Part shown: positions 44,798-53,881 of the stretch, piece after piece | How positions within the stretch are numbered: the first letter of the stretch is position 1 | Layout: the number at the start of each line of letters is the position of its first letter | From: Salsipaludibacter sp963812245 | GTDB taxonomy: Bacteria > Actinomycetota > Nitriliruptoria > Nitriliruptorales > Nitriliruptoraceae | Assembly: GCA_963812245.1 (NCBI GenBank) | Contig: CAWEUK010000002.1 | Coordinates: 930,001-994,000, forward strand | Direction of reading: 5' to 3' | Length of the DNA stretch: 64,000 bases | The notes under the pieces: generated by a model | Told to the model about the DNA's origin: nothing | The model's database searches: none | The model's input: only the letters and a program-made list of their open reading frames with translations | Position numbers and translations under genes: made by a program

Positions 44798-45385
44798 ATG
44801 AAGCGAACGCATCGCACCATCGTGCTGGTCCTCCTGCTGGGTTCCGCGCTGGCACTGGCCGTCGCACCCTTGCTGATGCCGCCGACATACTCGCTGGTGG
44901 CGCATGGCACCAGCGACTCGGCTGCGCAGGGCATTCCCTGGGCCTGGGTGGCTCGGCTGGGCTTCCTGTTCTTCGGGGCTGGGGTGTTGTGGTTGGCTGT
45001 CCTGTCGCGCTCGCGCTGGGGCATTGTCGGGACCGGCCTGCTGGGGCTGTTCGGTGCCTTCATGGTGATGGCTTCCCTGTTCTCGACCCACGCCTGGGAG
45101 CCACATGCGACCTACGACGTCACCGAGGACCTCCTGCACTCGGTGGCTGCCACGGCGATGGGATTTGCCTACACCGCGGGGGTCATCGTCGTTGCTGTCG
45201 CACGGGCACGTCGCGGGGACGGGGTCCGCGTGCTGGACCTGCTGGCAGTCGTGTCGGCGACCGTGCTCCCCCTGGCGATGCTCGCACTTCCGGGCGCCTA
45301 CGGTGCGCTGCAGCGACCGCTCTTCATCATCGCCTACTTCTGGTTCGGGGCCGAGGCCATCGCGAGTACTCCACCCAGGATTTGA
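44798..45385 (+). CDS. DUF998 family membrane protein
   Basis: 195 aa with six evident hydrophobic helices (about 6-26, 51-68, 75-95, 110-132, 144-163, 171-185). The arrangement and the pattern AAQGIPWAWVARLGFLFFG fit the DUF998 family of unknown function. ATG at 44798 (AGGA 6 nt upstream) is preferred over the in-frame GTG at 44780, which lies inside the inverted repeat. Divergent from the TetR gene, which may control it. Confidence 0.78.
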   Translation: MKRTHRTIVLVLLLGSALALAVAPLLMPPTYSLVAHGTSDSAAQGIPWAWVARLGFLFFGAGVLWLAVLSRSRWGIVGTGLLGLFGAFMVMASLFSTHAWEPHATYDVTEDLLHSVAATAMGFAYTAGVIVVAVARARRGDGVRVLDLLAVVSATVLPLAMLALPGAYGALQRPLFIIAYFWFGAEAIASTPPRI

Positions 45386-45713
45386 GTCCCGGCGAGCGGA
45401 CGACTCTTCCCTGCGACGACGCCCGCATCCGCAGGGGCACAGCGGTGAGGATGTCGGAACGACGCCGACGTCCACCGGCGACAGGGTCGACGCCCACCTT
45501 CCTTTCGCATGATTCTTGCGTCGACCTTGCGCCCCCTGGAGACGATGGATCCGTGCTCGATCGAGCAGCGTCGAACCGAGAGACACTCCAGCAGCGCAGA
45601 AGAGCGCCCGACCCCACAGCGGTCGTCGGCGACAGCGTGTACAAGGTCAACTGACATCGCGTCCGGTCTCCACGCATCCGGTCGCGCGCCCTTCAGAGCC
45701 AAGGAACCTCACC
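45386..45713. other. Intergenic region between DUF998 and MaoC genes
   Basis: About 328 bp on which no gene could be supported in any frame. It should contain the promoter of the MaoC gene; no hairpin stands out. Confidence 0.4.
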
Positions 45714-46163
45714 ATGCCCGTCACCCTGACACTCGAGGAACTCACGACCGCGGCCGACCTCGACCTCGGTGCGTCCCCCTGGCTCGAGGTCACCCAGGAA
45801 CTGGTCGACCAGTTCGCCGACGCGACCGACGACCACCAGTGGATCCACGTCGACCCGCAGCGAGCCGCCGCCGGACCCTTCGGTGGCACCATCGCCCACG
45901 GCTTCTGGACCCTGGCCATGCTGCCCAGCATGATCGCTGACCTGATCGAGGTGACTGATGGGAACATGGGGGTCAACTACGGCTCCGACCGGGTGCGGCT
46001 GACCGCCCCGGTGCCCGTCGGCAGCCGCGTGCGCGCAGTCGGCCACCTCGACCACACCGAGGAGAAGGGTGGGGGGATCCTCATGCACGTCGACGTGACC
46101 GTCGAGATCGAGGGCAGCGAGCGTCCGGCACTGGTGGGACGCTTCCTGTTCGTGCGCGCCTGA
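45714..46163 (+). CDS. MaoC-like (R)-specific enoyl-CoA hydratase
   Basis: 149 aa hot-dog fold protein. The hydratase 2 motif ATDDHQWIHVD has the catalytic pair D40 and H45, followed by PFGGTIAHGFWTLAML. It hydrates trans-2-enoyl-CoA in fatty acid, polyketide or branched acid metabolism, consistent with ACAD genes and a CoA ligase elsewhere in the window. ATG at 45714 is preceded by AAGGA at 8 nt. It stands alone, followed by a strong palindromic terminator. Confidence 0.93.
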   Translation: MPVTLTLEELTTAADLDLGASPWLEVTQELVDQFADATDDHQWIHVDPQRAAAGPFGGTIAHGFWTLAMLPSMIADLIEVTDGNMGVNYGSDRVRLTAPVPVGSRVRAVGHLDHTEEKGGGILMHVDVTVEIEGSERPALVGRFLFVRA

Positions 46164-46218
46164 CCGAATCGCCGACGCCGGCACAGCAGGCGATGGCTCG
46201 GCTCGAACCGTGACACGA

Positions 46219-46246
46219 CGAGGGGCGCCCGATCGGGCGCCCCTCG
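46219..46246. terminator. Perfect 28-bp palindromic bidirectional terminator
   Basis: CGAGGGGCGCCC (46219-46230), loop GATC, GGGCGCCCCTCG (46235-46246): a fully palindromic stem between the convergent MaoC gene and the Liv operon, 21 bp from the latter's stop. Confidence 0.82.
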
Positions 46247-46266
46247 ACGGTGTGGTGCGGCGAGCC

Positions 46267-47643
46267 TCAGCTGAGGTTGAAGCAGGGCTCGTCGAACGCG
46301 TAGTTGGCGGCGATGTCGCCACCGAATGAATCCTCCACGATGGCCAGACCGGTCGTCCCGTCGGCCGACGGAGCGCCGATCGCGTTGGTCCGCACTTCCT
46401 GTTCGGCCGGGGTCCCGGCCAGGTCCAGGTCGGGCAGCGCGCCTTCGTAGCTGACCATCGTGGTGGTCGAGGCAGCCAGCACACCCTCGGGTGTGAGGTC
46501 ACCGGCTTCGTAGGCGGCGTTGAGCACGTCCAGCAGTGGGTAGGACATCATCCAGCCGTAGGTGGCACCCTCGTTGGCAGGTTCGGGAACTCCGGCCTGC
46601 AACGCGGCGTGGGCGTCATCGGTGGCGTCGTAGGGGGCGAACGGTCCCATCACGATGTAGCTGGCCTCCAGGATCGGGCCGACCGCGGACTCGAGCAGGG
46701 CACCGTTGTAGGTGGGGTTGGAGCCGACGTAGCGACCCTCGTAGCCCTGTTGGGCCAGGCCACCGGCGATCTGGCCAAGTTCTGTCGGGCCGACGGCCAG
46801 GAAGATGGCATCGGCGCTGGCACCGGCAAGTTCACCGACGGCTGCGGCGACGTCGCCACCAGCCGAGATCGGAACCTGCGTGATGTCCTCGCCCACGACC
46901 TCGAGACCGGCTTCTTCGGCGGCGATGCGCACGCCCGCTGCCCAGTCCTCGCCGTAGTCACCGGGGAACTTCACGATCGAGATGGTCGAGACGTCGTCCT
47001 TGACGTAGTCCACACCGTTCATGGCCTGCACGCAGTAGGACGCACCGGACTGGAGGATGTTGGGGTCGAATGCCCAGCCGGACCACCACGTCATCGGCAC
47101 CGCGACCATGCTGTCCTCACGCATGGCGTCGATGACCGACAACGACTGCGACGTGCCCAGTGACTGCGCCAGTGCCAGCACCTCGCCACGGATCTTCTCG
47201 TACTCCTCGGCGTGCAGCTGGGGGTTGTACTGCGCATCCTGGGTGTGATCGCTGACGTTGACGTCATAGGCACCACCGATGCCGCCGTTCTCGTTCACCG
47301 TGTCCCAGAACGCAACCTGGGCGTCGGTGATCGGGACGCCCAGCGCAGCGAACGGGCCCACGCTCAGGTCGGAGATGATGCCGAGGTAGATGCAGCCTCG
47401 GTCGGGGTTGCCGTCGGGACAGGGCTCCTCGGTGACACCGCGACCGATCGCGACCTCACCGCCGGCCGCCTCGGTGGCCATCTCGGTCTCGCTGGCCATC
47501 TCGGTCTCGGATGCCGTCTCGGTCTCGACGGCCGACTCGGTCGCCTCGGGTTCGTCGTCGTCGCCGCCGCATCCGGCCAGCACCAGGCTGGCGATCGCAG
47601 CGACAACCAGGCTGGTCCTGGCCGTCTTCTTCAGCTGTCTCAT
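46267..47643 (-). CDS. livJ: Branched-chain-amino-acid-type ABC transporter substrate-binding lipoprotein
   Basis: 458 aa. A lipoprotein signal peptide ends LVLAGC (lipid-modified C25), followed by an acidic Glu/Thr/Ser linker containing SETEMA repeats. The Leu/Ile/Val-binding Periplasmic-binding type I fold then runs from IYLGIISDLSVGPFAALG to the C-terminus. The fold is used for branched-chain amino acids but also urea, amides and aromatic or aliphatic acids, so the ligand cannot be named. AAGGAG precedes the ATG at 6 nt. Last gene of the livF-livG-ligase-livH-livM-livJ operon, 165 bp after livM. Confidence 0.9.
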   Translation of the reverse strand: MRQLKKTARTSLVVAAIASLVLAGCGGDDDEPEATESAVETETASETEMASETEMATEAAGGEVAIGRGVTEEPCPDGNPDRGCIYLGIISDLSVGPFAALGVPITDAQVAFWDTVNENGGIGGAYDVNVSDHTQDAQYNPQLHAEEYEKIRGEVLALAQSLGTSQSLSVIDAMREDSMVAVPMTWWSGWAFDPNILQSGASYCVQAMNGVDYVKDDVSTISIVKFPGDYGEDWAAGVRIAAEEAGLEVVGEDITQVPISAGGDVAAAVGELAGASADAIFLAVGPTELGQIAGGLAQQGYEGRYVGSNPTYNGALLESAVGPILEASYIVMGPFAPYDATDDAHAALQAGVPEPANEGATYGWMMSYPLLDVLNAAYEAGDLTPEGVLAASTTTMVSYEGALPDLDLAGTPAEQEVRTNAIGAPSADGTTGLAIVEDSFGGDIAANYAFDEPCFNLS

Positions 47644-47808
47644 GGGGTGCTCCTTGTCCGGTTGCCCGGACCTCGTTGGTGGTGGGTTGGGGTCGTGGGT
47701 GGTCGTGGGAGATCGTGCGCCGCGGCGGATCGCGGTGTCAAGGTGCTGGCTCCTGCGAGGCTGGGCGAGGTGCCCCCGCACGAGTGGGGTCGCGGGCCGA
47801 GGAGGGGT

Positions 47809-48942
47809 TCAGTACGAGAATGGGAACGCCTTCCAGTAGTTGCGCACCCGGTACCACAGGCCCATCAGGCCGCGCGGTTCGGCGAGCACGAACGCGATCA
47901 ACAGCATGCCGTACAGGAGTTGCTCGAACTGGAACTCGTCCAGCGGGAAGCCACCGTCGGGGCGCCAGAAGATCACGGTGTCGAAGACCGGGGTGATGGC
48001 TTCGCCGATCGGGCCCGCGATGTCGGGCAGCACGGCCAGGAGCAGTGCCCCGATGATGGCACCGGGAATCGACGAGACCCCGCCGATCAGGATCATGGCG
48101 ATGAACAGGAACGACAGCAGGAGGTTGAACTGGGTGGCTTCGATCGTCTCGAGCCGCATCGCCAACAACGCGCCGGCCATGCCGGCATAGGCCGACGACA
48201 CGGTGAAGGCGATCAGCTTGGTGCGGGTGATGTCGATGCCCATGACGGCGGCCGCGATGTCGCGATCACGCACGGCCTGGAAGGCGCGCCCGGTACGAGA
48301 TCGCACCAGGTTGAGTGCCAGGACCGTCAACAGCACGGCGACGGCCAGGGCGAACCAGTAGAGGAAGGAGCTGCGGGCGACGTCGATCCCGAACACGGTC
48401 GTGGCCGATGACAGGTCGAAACCCAGCAGGGTCGGCTCCGGGGCAGCGCGGCCGAAGCCCACGCCACCGGTCAGCGAGGTCCAGTTGCGCAGCACGTACT
48501 CGCCGACCAGGACCAGGCCCAGGGTGACGATGGCCAGGTACAGCCCACGCAGCCGCGTGGCCAACGGCCCGACGATCAGCCCGGCCAGGCCGGCCACCAG
48601 CCCCGCGGCCGGCAGCCACACCAGGATCTCGCCGATGCCCAGTCCGAAGGTGGTGTCGGTCGACGGGCCCGAGATCACGGCCGCCGTGTAGGCGCCGACG
48701 GCCAGGAAGAATGCGTGGCCCAGTGACAGCTGGCCGGCGAAGCCCGTGACGAGGTTGAGACCGATGGCGCCCACCACGTAGGCAAGCCCGGCGACGAGCA
48801 GGAACAACAGGCCGTTGGACATCCAGAACGGCGCGCTCACGGCCAGCACGAGCAGGACACCCAGCCACACGCCACGCGTCCGGGTCGGCACCAGCGCCGT
48901 GGCCTGTTCCTGGCTGCGGATCATCCGAGGTCGTTGGGCCAT
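47809..48942 (-). CDS. livM: ABC transporter permease, LivM type
   Basis: 377 aa with about ten hydrophobic helices. LNLVTGFAGQLSLGHAFFLAVGAYTAA is the LivM/LivH signature of branched-chain-type permeases (residues about 62-88), and the cytoplasmic coupling loop RTGRAFQAVRDRDIAAAVMGID is conserved. ATG at 48942 is chosen for AGGA at 6 nt; an ATG at 48960 has no ribosome binding site. It lies 52 bp downstream of livH. Confidence 0.93.
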   Translation of the reverse strand: MAQRPRMIRSQEQATALVPTRTRGVWLGVLLVLAVSAPFWMSNGLLFLLVAGLAYVVGAIGLNLVTGFAGQLSLGHAFFLAVGAYTAAVISGPSTDTTFGLGIGEILVWLPAAGLVAGLAGLIVGPLATRLRGLYLAIVTLGLVLVGEYVLRNWTSLTGGVGFGRAAPEPTLLGFDLSSATTVFGIDVARSSFLYWFALAVAVLLTVLALNLVRSRTGRAFQAVRDRDIAAAVMGIDITRTKLIAFTVSSAYAGMAGALLAMRLETIEATQFNLLLSFLFIAMILIGGVSSIPGAIIGALLLAVLPDIAGPIGEAITPVFDTVIFWRPDGGFPLDEFQFEQLLYGMLLIAFVLAEPRGLMGLWYRVRNYWKAFPFSY

Positions 48943-48994
48943 CAGCGTTCCTGTCGACATGGAGGGCCGGCGCAGAGGTCTGTCAGGTTCGTCC

Positions 48995-49891
48995 TCATAC
49001 GCGGGTCACCTCCTCGGTGCCGTACAGGCCGTAGGGCTTGACGAGCAGGACGATCACCATCACCAGGTAGGGCACGACCAGTTCGAAGCCCGACCCCAGC
49101 CACGGGGCGGCGGTGGGTTGATAGGCGCCGACCAGGCGTTCGGCCACCCCGATGATGAGCCCCCCGACGATGGCGCCACGGATCGAGTCGAGTCCACCCA
49201 GCACGATGACGGGAAGCGCCCGCAGCGCGAACACCCAGGAAGATCGTGACAGCGAGCCGTTGCCCATCGCGATGAAGGTGCCGGCGATCGCAGCCATCGC
49301 CCCGGCCAGGGCCCATGCCAGGCCGTACATGCGGCCGACCGGGATCCCCTGGGCCATCGCGGCCTCCTGGTCGAAGGCCGAGGCGCGCATCGCCAACCCG
49401 TACTTGGTGTAGCGATAGAAGGCCAGCAGGGCGCTGATCACCAGCACCGAACCAACCACGGCGGCGACGTCGGACTTGGGGATGACGATGTCACCGAGCT
49501 TGAACACCGACAGGCCGTAGGGGTCACCGACGGTGCGCTGGTTGATGCCCATCAGGTCGTCGACGATGACGCGCAGGACCACGTCCAGGCCGATCGTGAC
49601 CATCACCGCCGAGAACGGTGGCCGGCCCACGAGCGGGCGCAGCAGCACGCGCTCGATCACTGCACCGGCCGCCGCTCCGACCAGGGCCGCGATGACCACG
49701 GCCGACCAGAAGTTCCAGCCGATCACGGTGGCGAAGTAGACGGTCCACCATGCGCCGAAGACCATCAGGGCGGGTTGGGCGAAGCTCACCACGTCGGTGG
49801 CTCGATAGATGATGACGAAGCCCAGCGCCAGCAACGCATAGATCGTCCCCAGCGCGATGCCGGAGGCGACGGCCTGCAGGAAGAAGCTCAC
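48995..49891 (-). CDS. livH: ABC transporter permease, LivH type
   Basis: 298 aa with about eight helices: ASGIALGTIYALLALGFVIIYRATDVVSFAQPAL is the classical LivH N-terminus and AMRASAFDQEAAMAQGIPVGR the coupling loop. It forms the membrane channel with LivM. The GTG start at 49891 overlaps the ligase stop (GTGA) and has AGGAGG upstream, so translation is coupled to the CoA ligase. Confidence 0.94.
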   Translation of the reverse strand: MSFFLQAVASGIALGTIYALLALGFVIIYRATDVVSFAQPALMVFGAWWTVYFATVIGWNFWSAVVIAALVGAAAGAVIERVLLRPLVGRPPFSAVMVTIGLDVVLRVIVDDLMGINQRTVGDPYGLSVFKLGDIVIPKSDVAAVVGSVLVISALLAFYRYTKYGLAMRASAFDQEAAMAQGIPVGRMYGLAWALAGAMAAIAGTFIAMGNGSLSRSSWVFALRALPVIVLGGLDSIRGAIVGGLIIGVAERLVGAYQPTAAPWLGSGFELVVPYLVMVIVLLVKPYGLYGTEEVTRV

Positions 49892-51795
49892 GCGTCCTCC
49901 TGCCCGGGTGCCCCAGTGGTCGGCGCCGGGCCGGGACCGCCGTACATGTCGTCGATCAGGTCGGCGAAGATCTTCTCGATGGCCGAGCGCTTGACCTTCT
50001 GGGTGGCCGTGACCTCACCGTCCTCGTGGTCCAACTGCTTGGGCAGGAGGCGGAACTGCTTGACGGTCTCGACCCGTGCGAACTTCTCGTTGGCCGTGTC
50101 GACCTCGCGACCGATCAGTTCGAGCACCTCGGGGCGCTCGGTCAGGTCGCGGTAGGTGGTGTAGGTGATCTTCCTGGACTGGGCCCAGTTGCCGACCACC
50201 TCGTCGTCGATGCCGATCAGGGCCGAGATGAACTTGCGTCGGTCCCCGATGACGATCGCCTCCTTGATGAACGGCGAGGTCTTGAGGGTGTTCTCGATCT
50301 CGGACGGCGAGATGTTCTTGCCGCCGGCCGTGATGATGATGTCCTTGATGCGGTCGACGATCCTGAGGTGGTCGCCCTCCCACTGCCCGACGTCGCCGGT
50401 GTGCAGCCAGCCGTCGCCGTCGACGGTCTCGGCGGTTGCGTCCGGCCGGTTCCAGTAGCCGGCGAACACGGCCGGGTGTCGCACCAGGATCTCGCCGGTG
50501 TCGTCGTCGAGTCGCAACTCGATGCCCTCGATGGGCTTGCCGACCGAGCCCACGACGACGTCGTCGAGCGGGTTGGCCGTGGCGATGGCGCAGTTCTCGG
50601 TCTGACCGTAGGCCTCGGACATCGGGACGCCGATGCCCATGAAGAACTCGAGCAGTTCCGGGGCGATCGGGGCGGCGCCCGACACGGCCGCCCGGGCGTG
50701 CTGCAGGCCCAGACGCTCCTTGAGTGCGCGGAACAGGAACACGTTGCCGACTGCCTCCAACGCCTGGGTCCGGGGAGTGTGGCGGCCGTTGTTGGCCACC
50801 TTGGATGCCCCGATCTGGCGGGCGACACCCGACCACACCTTCCAGTTGGCCTGCTTGAGACGCGAGGCCGAGGCCATGCGCACGGTCACGCCGGCGTGCA
50901 TCTTCTCGAGGATGCGCGGCACGGTGGCGAAGATGGTGGGCTGGACCTCGGTGAGGTCGCGGGTCACGGTCTCGATGCTCTCGGCGAAGTGGATGGTCGC
51001 CCCCAGCCCGGCACCGAGCCAACTGGTGAGCAGGCGCTCGTACACGTGGCACAGCGGCAGGTAGCTGAGCAGCCAGTCACCCGGGCCGATGGGGGGCTGG
51101 AAGAATCCGGTGGCACTGCCGGCCGCCTCGATCGCGAAGTTGATGTTGCCCACGGTGATCATCGCACCCTTGGGCGGTCCCGTCGTGCCCGACGTGTAGA
51201 TCAGCACGGCCAGGTCGTCGTCGGTGATCGCGGCCAGCCGTTCGTCGACGGCGTGCGGGTGGGCCTCGCGGTGGGCGCGTCCTCGGTCCAGGAAGTCGAC
51301 CCAGGAGACCAGGCGATCATCGTCGTAGTCGCGGACGCCGCGTTCCTCCAGGTACACGATGTGTTCGAGCGCCGGGAGGTCGGCGCGATCCAGTTCCAGG
51401 ACCTTGTCGACCTGTTCCTGGTCCTCGGCGACCAGCACCCGCGCTCCGGCGTCGGCCAGCATGTAGCCGACCTCGGGGGAGGGGTTGGTGGGATACAGGC
51501 CCATGCACGCCGCCCGGATCGCCTGGGTGCCGAAGTCCGTGGTCACCCACTCGGAGCGGTTCTCGCTGTGGACGGCCACGCGGTCACCCACCTCGATGCC
51601 CAGCGACAGCAGGGCGTGGGCGACCAGTTCGGACTGGCCCCAGTACTCGTCCCAGCCGATGTCGCGCCAGACACCGTGGTGCTTCTCGCGCAGGGCGACG
51701 GGCGATGGTGGCGAGGTCGCGTGGCTGCGCAGCCGCAGCACCGGGGCTGCCGTGGCGGGGAGGTCGATCGACGGTGCGCTCGCAGTGGCGGTCAT
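49888..51795 (-). CDS. AMP-forming acyl-CoA ligase within the ABC operon
   Basis: 635 aa ANL-superfamily enzyme. LIYTSGTTGPPKGAM (about 198-212) is the P-loop, YLPLCHVYERL, YGQTENCAIA, HTGDVG and DRIKDIIITAGGKNISP are the other family motifs, and the C-terminal Lys-bearing tail ends TQKVKRSAIEKIF. The sequence is of the long-chain FadD/bubblegum type. It activates a carboxylic acid to its CoA thioester in the cytoplasm. Start and stop overlap livG (ATGA) and livH (GTGA), so it is an integral member of the transporter operon. This implies that the imported substrate is a carboxylic acid rather than an amino acid. Confidence 0.93.
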   Translation of the reverse strand: MTATASAPSIDLPATAAPVLRLRSHATSPPSPVALREKHHGVWRDIGWDEYWGQSELVAHALLSLGIEVGDRVAVHSENRSEWVTTDFGTQAIRAACMGLYPTNPSPEVGYMLADAGARVLVAEDQEQVDKVLELDRADLPALEHIVYLEERGVRDYDDDRLVSWVDFLDRGRAHREAHPHAVDERLAAITDDDLAVLIYTSGTTGPPKGAMITVGNINFAIEAAGSATGFFQPPIGPGDWLLSYLPLCHVYERLLTSWLGAGLGATIHFAESIETVTRDLTEVQPTIFATVPRILEKMHAGVTVRMASASRLKQANWKVWSGVARQIGASKVANNGRHTPRTQALEAVGNVFLFRALKERLGLQHARAAVSGAAPIAPELLEFFMGIGVPMSEAYGQTENCAIATANPLDDVVVGSVGKPIEGIELRLDDDTGEILVRHPAVFAGYWNRPDATAETVDGDGWLHTGDVGQWEGDHLRIVDRIKDIIITAGGKNISPSEIENTLKTSPFIKEAIVIGDRRKFISALIGIDDEVVGNWAQSRKITYTTYRDLTERPEVLELIGREVDTANEKFARVETVKQFRLLPKQLDHEDGEVTATQKVKRSAIEKIFADLIDDMYGGPGPAPTTGAPGQEDA

Positions 51796-52724
51796 CGCGG
51801 GGCCTCCGACTCGGTCGCAGGGTTGTCTGGGTCGGTCGCTGCCGTGGCGGACGTGCCGTCCCCGGCGGTCACGGCAGCAGCCGTGGCCTCGGTCAGGTCG
51901 TCTCCGGCACCGCCCAGGTACGCGCGGATGACCTCGGGGTCGCGCTGCACCACCGACGGGACGTCGTTGGCGATGACCTGGCCGAAGTCCAGGACCAGCA
52001 CGCGGTCGGCGAGGTCCATCACCAGTCCCATGTCGTGTTCGACCATGATGATGGTGATGCCCAGTTCGTCGCGGATGTCGAGGATGAAGCGGGCCATGTC
52101 CTCGGTCTCTTCGAGGTTCATGCCCGCGACGGGCTCGTCCAGGAGCAGCAACTTCGGCTCCATGGCCAGCGCGCGGCCCAGTTCGATGCGCTTCTGCACG
52201 CCGTAGGGCAGCATGCCGACCAGGCTGGCGCGGTGCTGGGGGATGTCGAGGAAGTCGATGATGGACTCGACGACCTCGCGATTGGCCACTTCGGCGCGCC
52301 GGACCGACGGGGTGCGCAGCATGGCGGCGACGGGGGAGTAGGACATGTGCTGTTGGCGGCCCAGCATCAGGTTGTCGACCACGGTCAGGTTCTCGAACAA
52401 CTCGATGTTCTGGAAGGTGCGGGCCACGCCGTGACGGGCGATCTCGTGCGGGGTGCTGGTGGCGACGTCGAGTCCGAGCACCTCGACCGACCCGGCAGTG
52501 GCGCGGTAGACCCCCGAGATCAGGTTGAAGTTGGACGTCTTGCCGGCACCGTTGGGTCCCACGATCGCGAACAGCTCGTTCTGCTGGACCTCGTAGGAGA
52601 CGTCCTGCAGCGCGACGACCCCGGAGAACGACAACGTCACGTCCCGTGCGCGGACCACGGGACCCTCGGGCAGGGGGTCCTGGGTCGACGGCAGGGCGCT
52701 CGTCAGGGGATGGGTGATGGCCAT
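51792..52724 (-). CDS. livG: ABC transporter ATP-binding protein, LivG type
   Basis: 310 aa. Walker A GPNGAGKTS (56-64) has TSN where most LivG proteins have TTL; LPYGVQKRIELGRALA is the signature and LLLLDEPVAGMNLEET the LivG-specific Walker B/D-loop region. A polar Ala/Thr tail (about 270-310) is not conserved. GAGGAG precedes the ATG at 5 nt. The stop overlaps the ligase ATG. Confidence 0.94.
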   Translation of the reverse strand: MAITHPLTSALPSTQDPLPEGPVVRARDVTLSFSGVVALQDVSYEVQQNELFAIVGPNGAGKTSNFNLISGVYRATAGSVEVLGLDVATSTPHEIARHGVARTFQNIELFENLTVVDNLMLGRQQHMSYSPVAAMLRTPSVRRAEVANREVVESIIDFLDIPQHRASLVGMLPYGVQKRIELGRALAMEPKLLLLDEPVAGMNLEETEDMARFILDIRDELGITIIMVEHDMGLVMDLADRVLVLDFGQVIANDVPSVVQRDPEVIRAYLGGAGDDLTEATAAAVTAGDGTSATAATDPDNPATESEAPR

Positions 52725-52830
52725 CCGCTCTCCTCGTCAGTCGTCGTGCTGGCTGTGGGGATCGGTGCGGTCGTGTGGGCCTGCGGGTCGTGTGGGCCGA
52801 CGGGCCAGGGCGGGCCGCCAGCTCGTCGGA

Positions 52831-53610
52831 TCAGGACAGCCAGCGCTTGCGGCGGCGGTAGTGCTTGACGTCACGGAAGGAATGGCGGTCACCGCCAGCG
52901 CTGATGCCGAGATAGAACTCCTGCATGTCCTCGTCGTCGAGCAGTTCGGCGGCGGTCTTGTCCAGCACGATCTTGCCGGTCTCGAGGACATAGCCGTGCG
53001 ACGCGATCGACAACGCCATCGTGGCGTTCTGTTCGACCAGCAGGACCGCGGTTCCCTGTTCGTTGATCTCGACGATGAGGTCACGGATCTGTTCGACGAG
53101 TTGGGGCGCAAGGCCCAGGGACGGCTCGTCCAGCAGCAACAGTTGCGGGTCGGCCATCAGGGCACGGCCGATGGCCAGCATCTGTTGTTCCCCACCCGAC
53201 AGGTAGCCGGCGGTGGACTTGCGCCGACTCGCAAGCACCGGGAACAGGTCGAAGACGCGGTCCTGGGCGCCGTCGCCACGTTGGGTGTACGCGCCGGCCT
53301 TGAGGTTCTCCTCGACGGTCAGTTCGGCGAACACCCGCCGACCCTCCATGACCTGGCTGATGCCGGTGGTCACGATCTCGTGCGCCGGTCGGCCCGAGAT
53401 GGTCTGGCCGTCGAACGTCACCTCACCACGGGTGATCTCACCGTGGTGGACGTCGAGCAGGCCTGTCAGGGCGCGAAGCACCGTCGTCTTGCCGGCACCG
53501 TTCGGCCCCAGCAGGGCCACGATCTCGCCATCGGGCACCTGCAGCGACAGGCCCTTGAGGACGAGGATGACGTCCTCGTAGACGACTTCGATGTTGCGAA
53601 CGTCCAGCAC
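52831..53610 (-). CDS. livF: ABC transporter ATP-binding protein, LivF type
   Basis: 259 aa. Walker A GPNGAGKTT, signature LSGGEQQMLAIGRAL and LLLLDEPSLGLAP are canonical LivF. The basic C-terminus (KHYRRRKRW) is unusual. GTG start at 53610. It is the first gene of the operon, so the promoter should lie in 53611-53881, where a 12-bp palindrome is found. Confidence 0.94.
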   Translation of the reverse strand: MLDVRNIEVVYEDVILVLKGLSLQVPDGEIVALLGPNGAGKTTVLRALTGLLDVHHGEITRGEVTFDGQTISGRPAHEIVTTGISQVMEGRRVFAELTVEENLKAGAYTQRGDGAQDRVFDLFPVLASRRKSTAGYLSGGEQQMLAIGRALMADPQLLLLDEPSLGLAPQLVEQIRDLIVEINEQGTAVLLVEQNATMALSIASHGYVLETGKIVLDKTAAELLDDEDMQEFYLGISAGGDRHSFRDVKHYRRRKRWLS

Positions 53611-53738
53611 GGCGGTGTGGCCCTTCCACGGTGGGTGTCAAGGCATGCCCCCCAGACAGTTGCCGCCGGCTGGAACGACTGCCCTGTGTTGACCGGGAAG
53701 GAACACTACGAGGGGGCCAAGTCGATGTCGCGCATTTC

Positions 53739-53750
53739 CTACCGCGGTAG
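53739..53750. promoter_or_regulatory. 12-bp palindrome CTACCGCGGTAG upstream of livF
   Basis: A perfect palindrome 129 bp upstream of the livF start, inside the only non-coding gap (53611-53881) before the six-gene operon. A candidate operator; no regulator is assigned. Confidence 0.3.
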
Positions 53751-53881
53751 TACCCATGTGCGTCATGCGCGCGAGTCGGGCGGTCAGCGTCTGACGGTCG
53801 GAGCAGACCTGCATGGCCCCGGTGGCGCGGACCCTCTGGTTGATCGCTCGTGACCACCAGACGCGATGGAGTCCCACGCCG

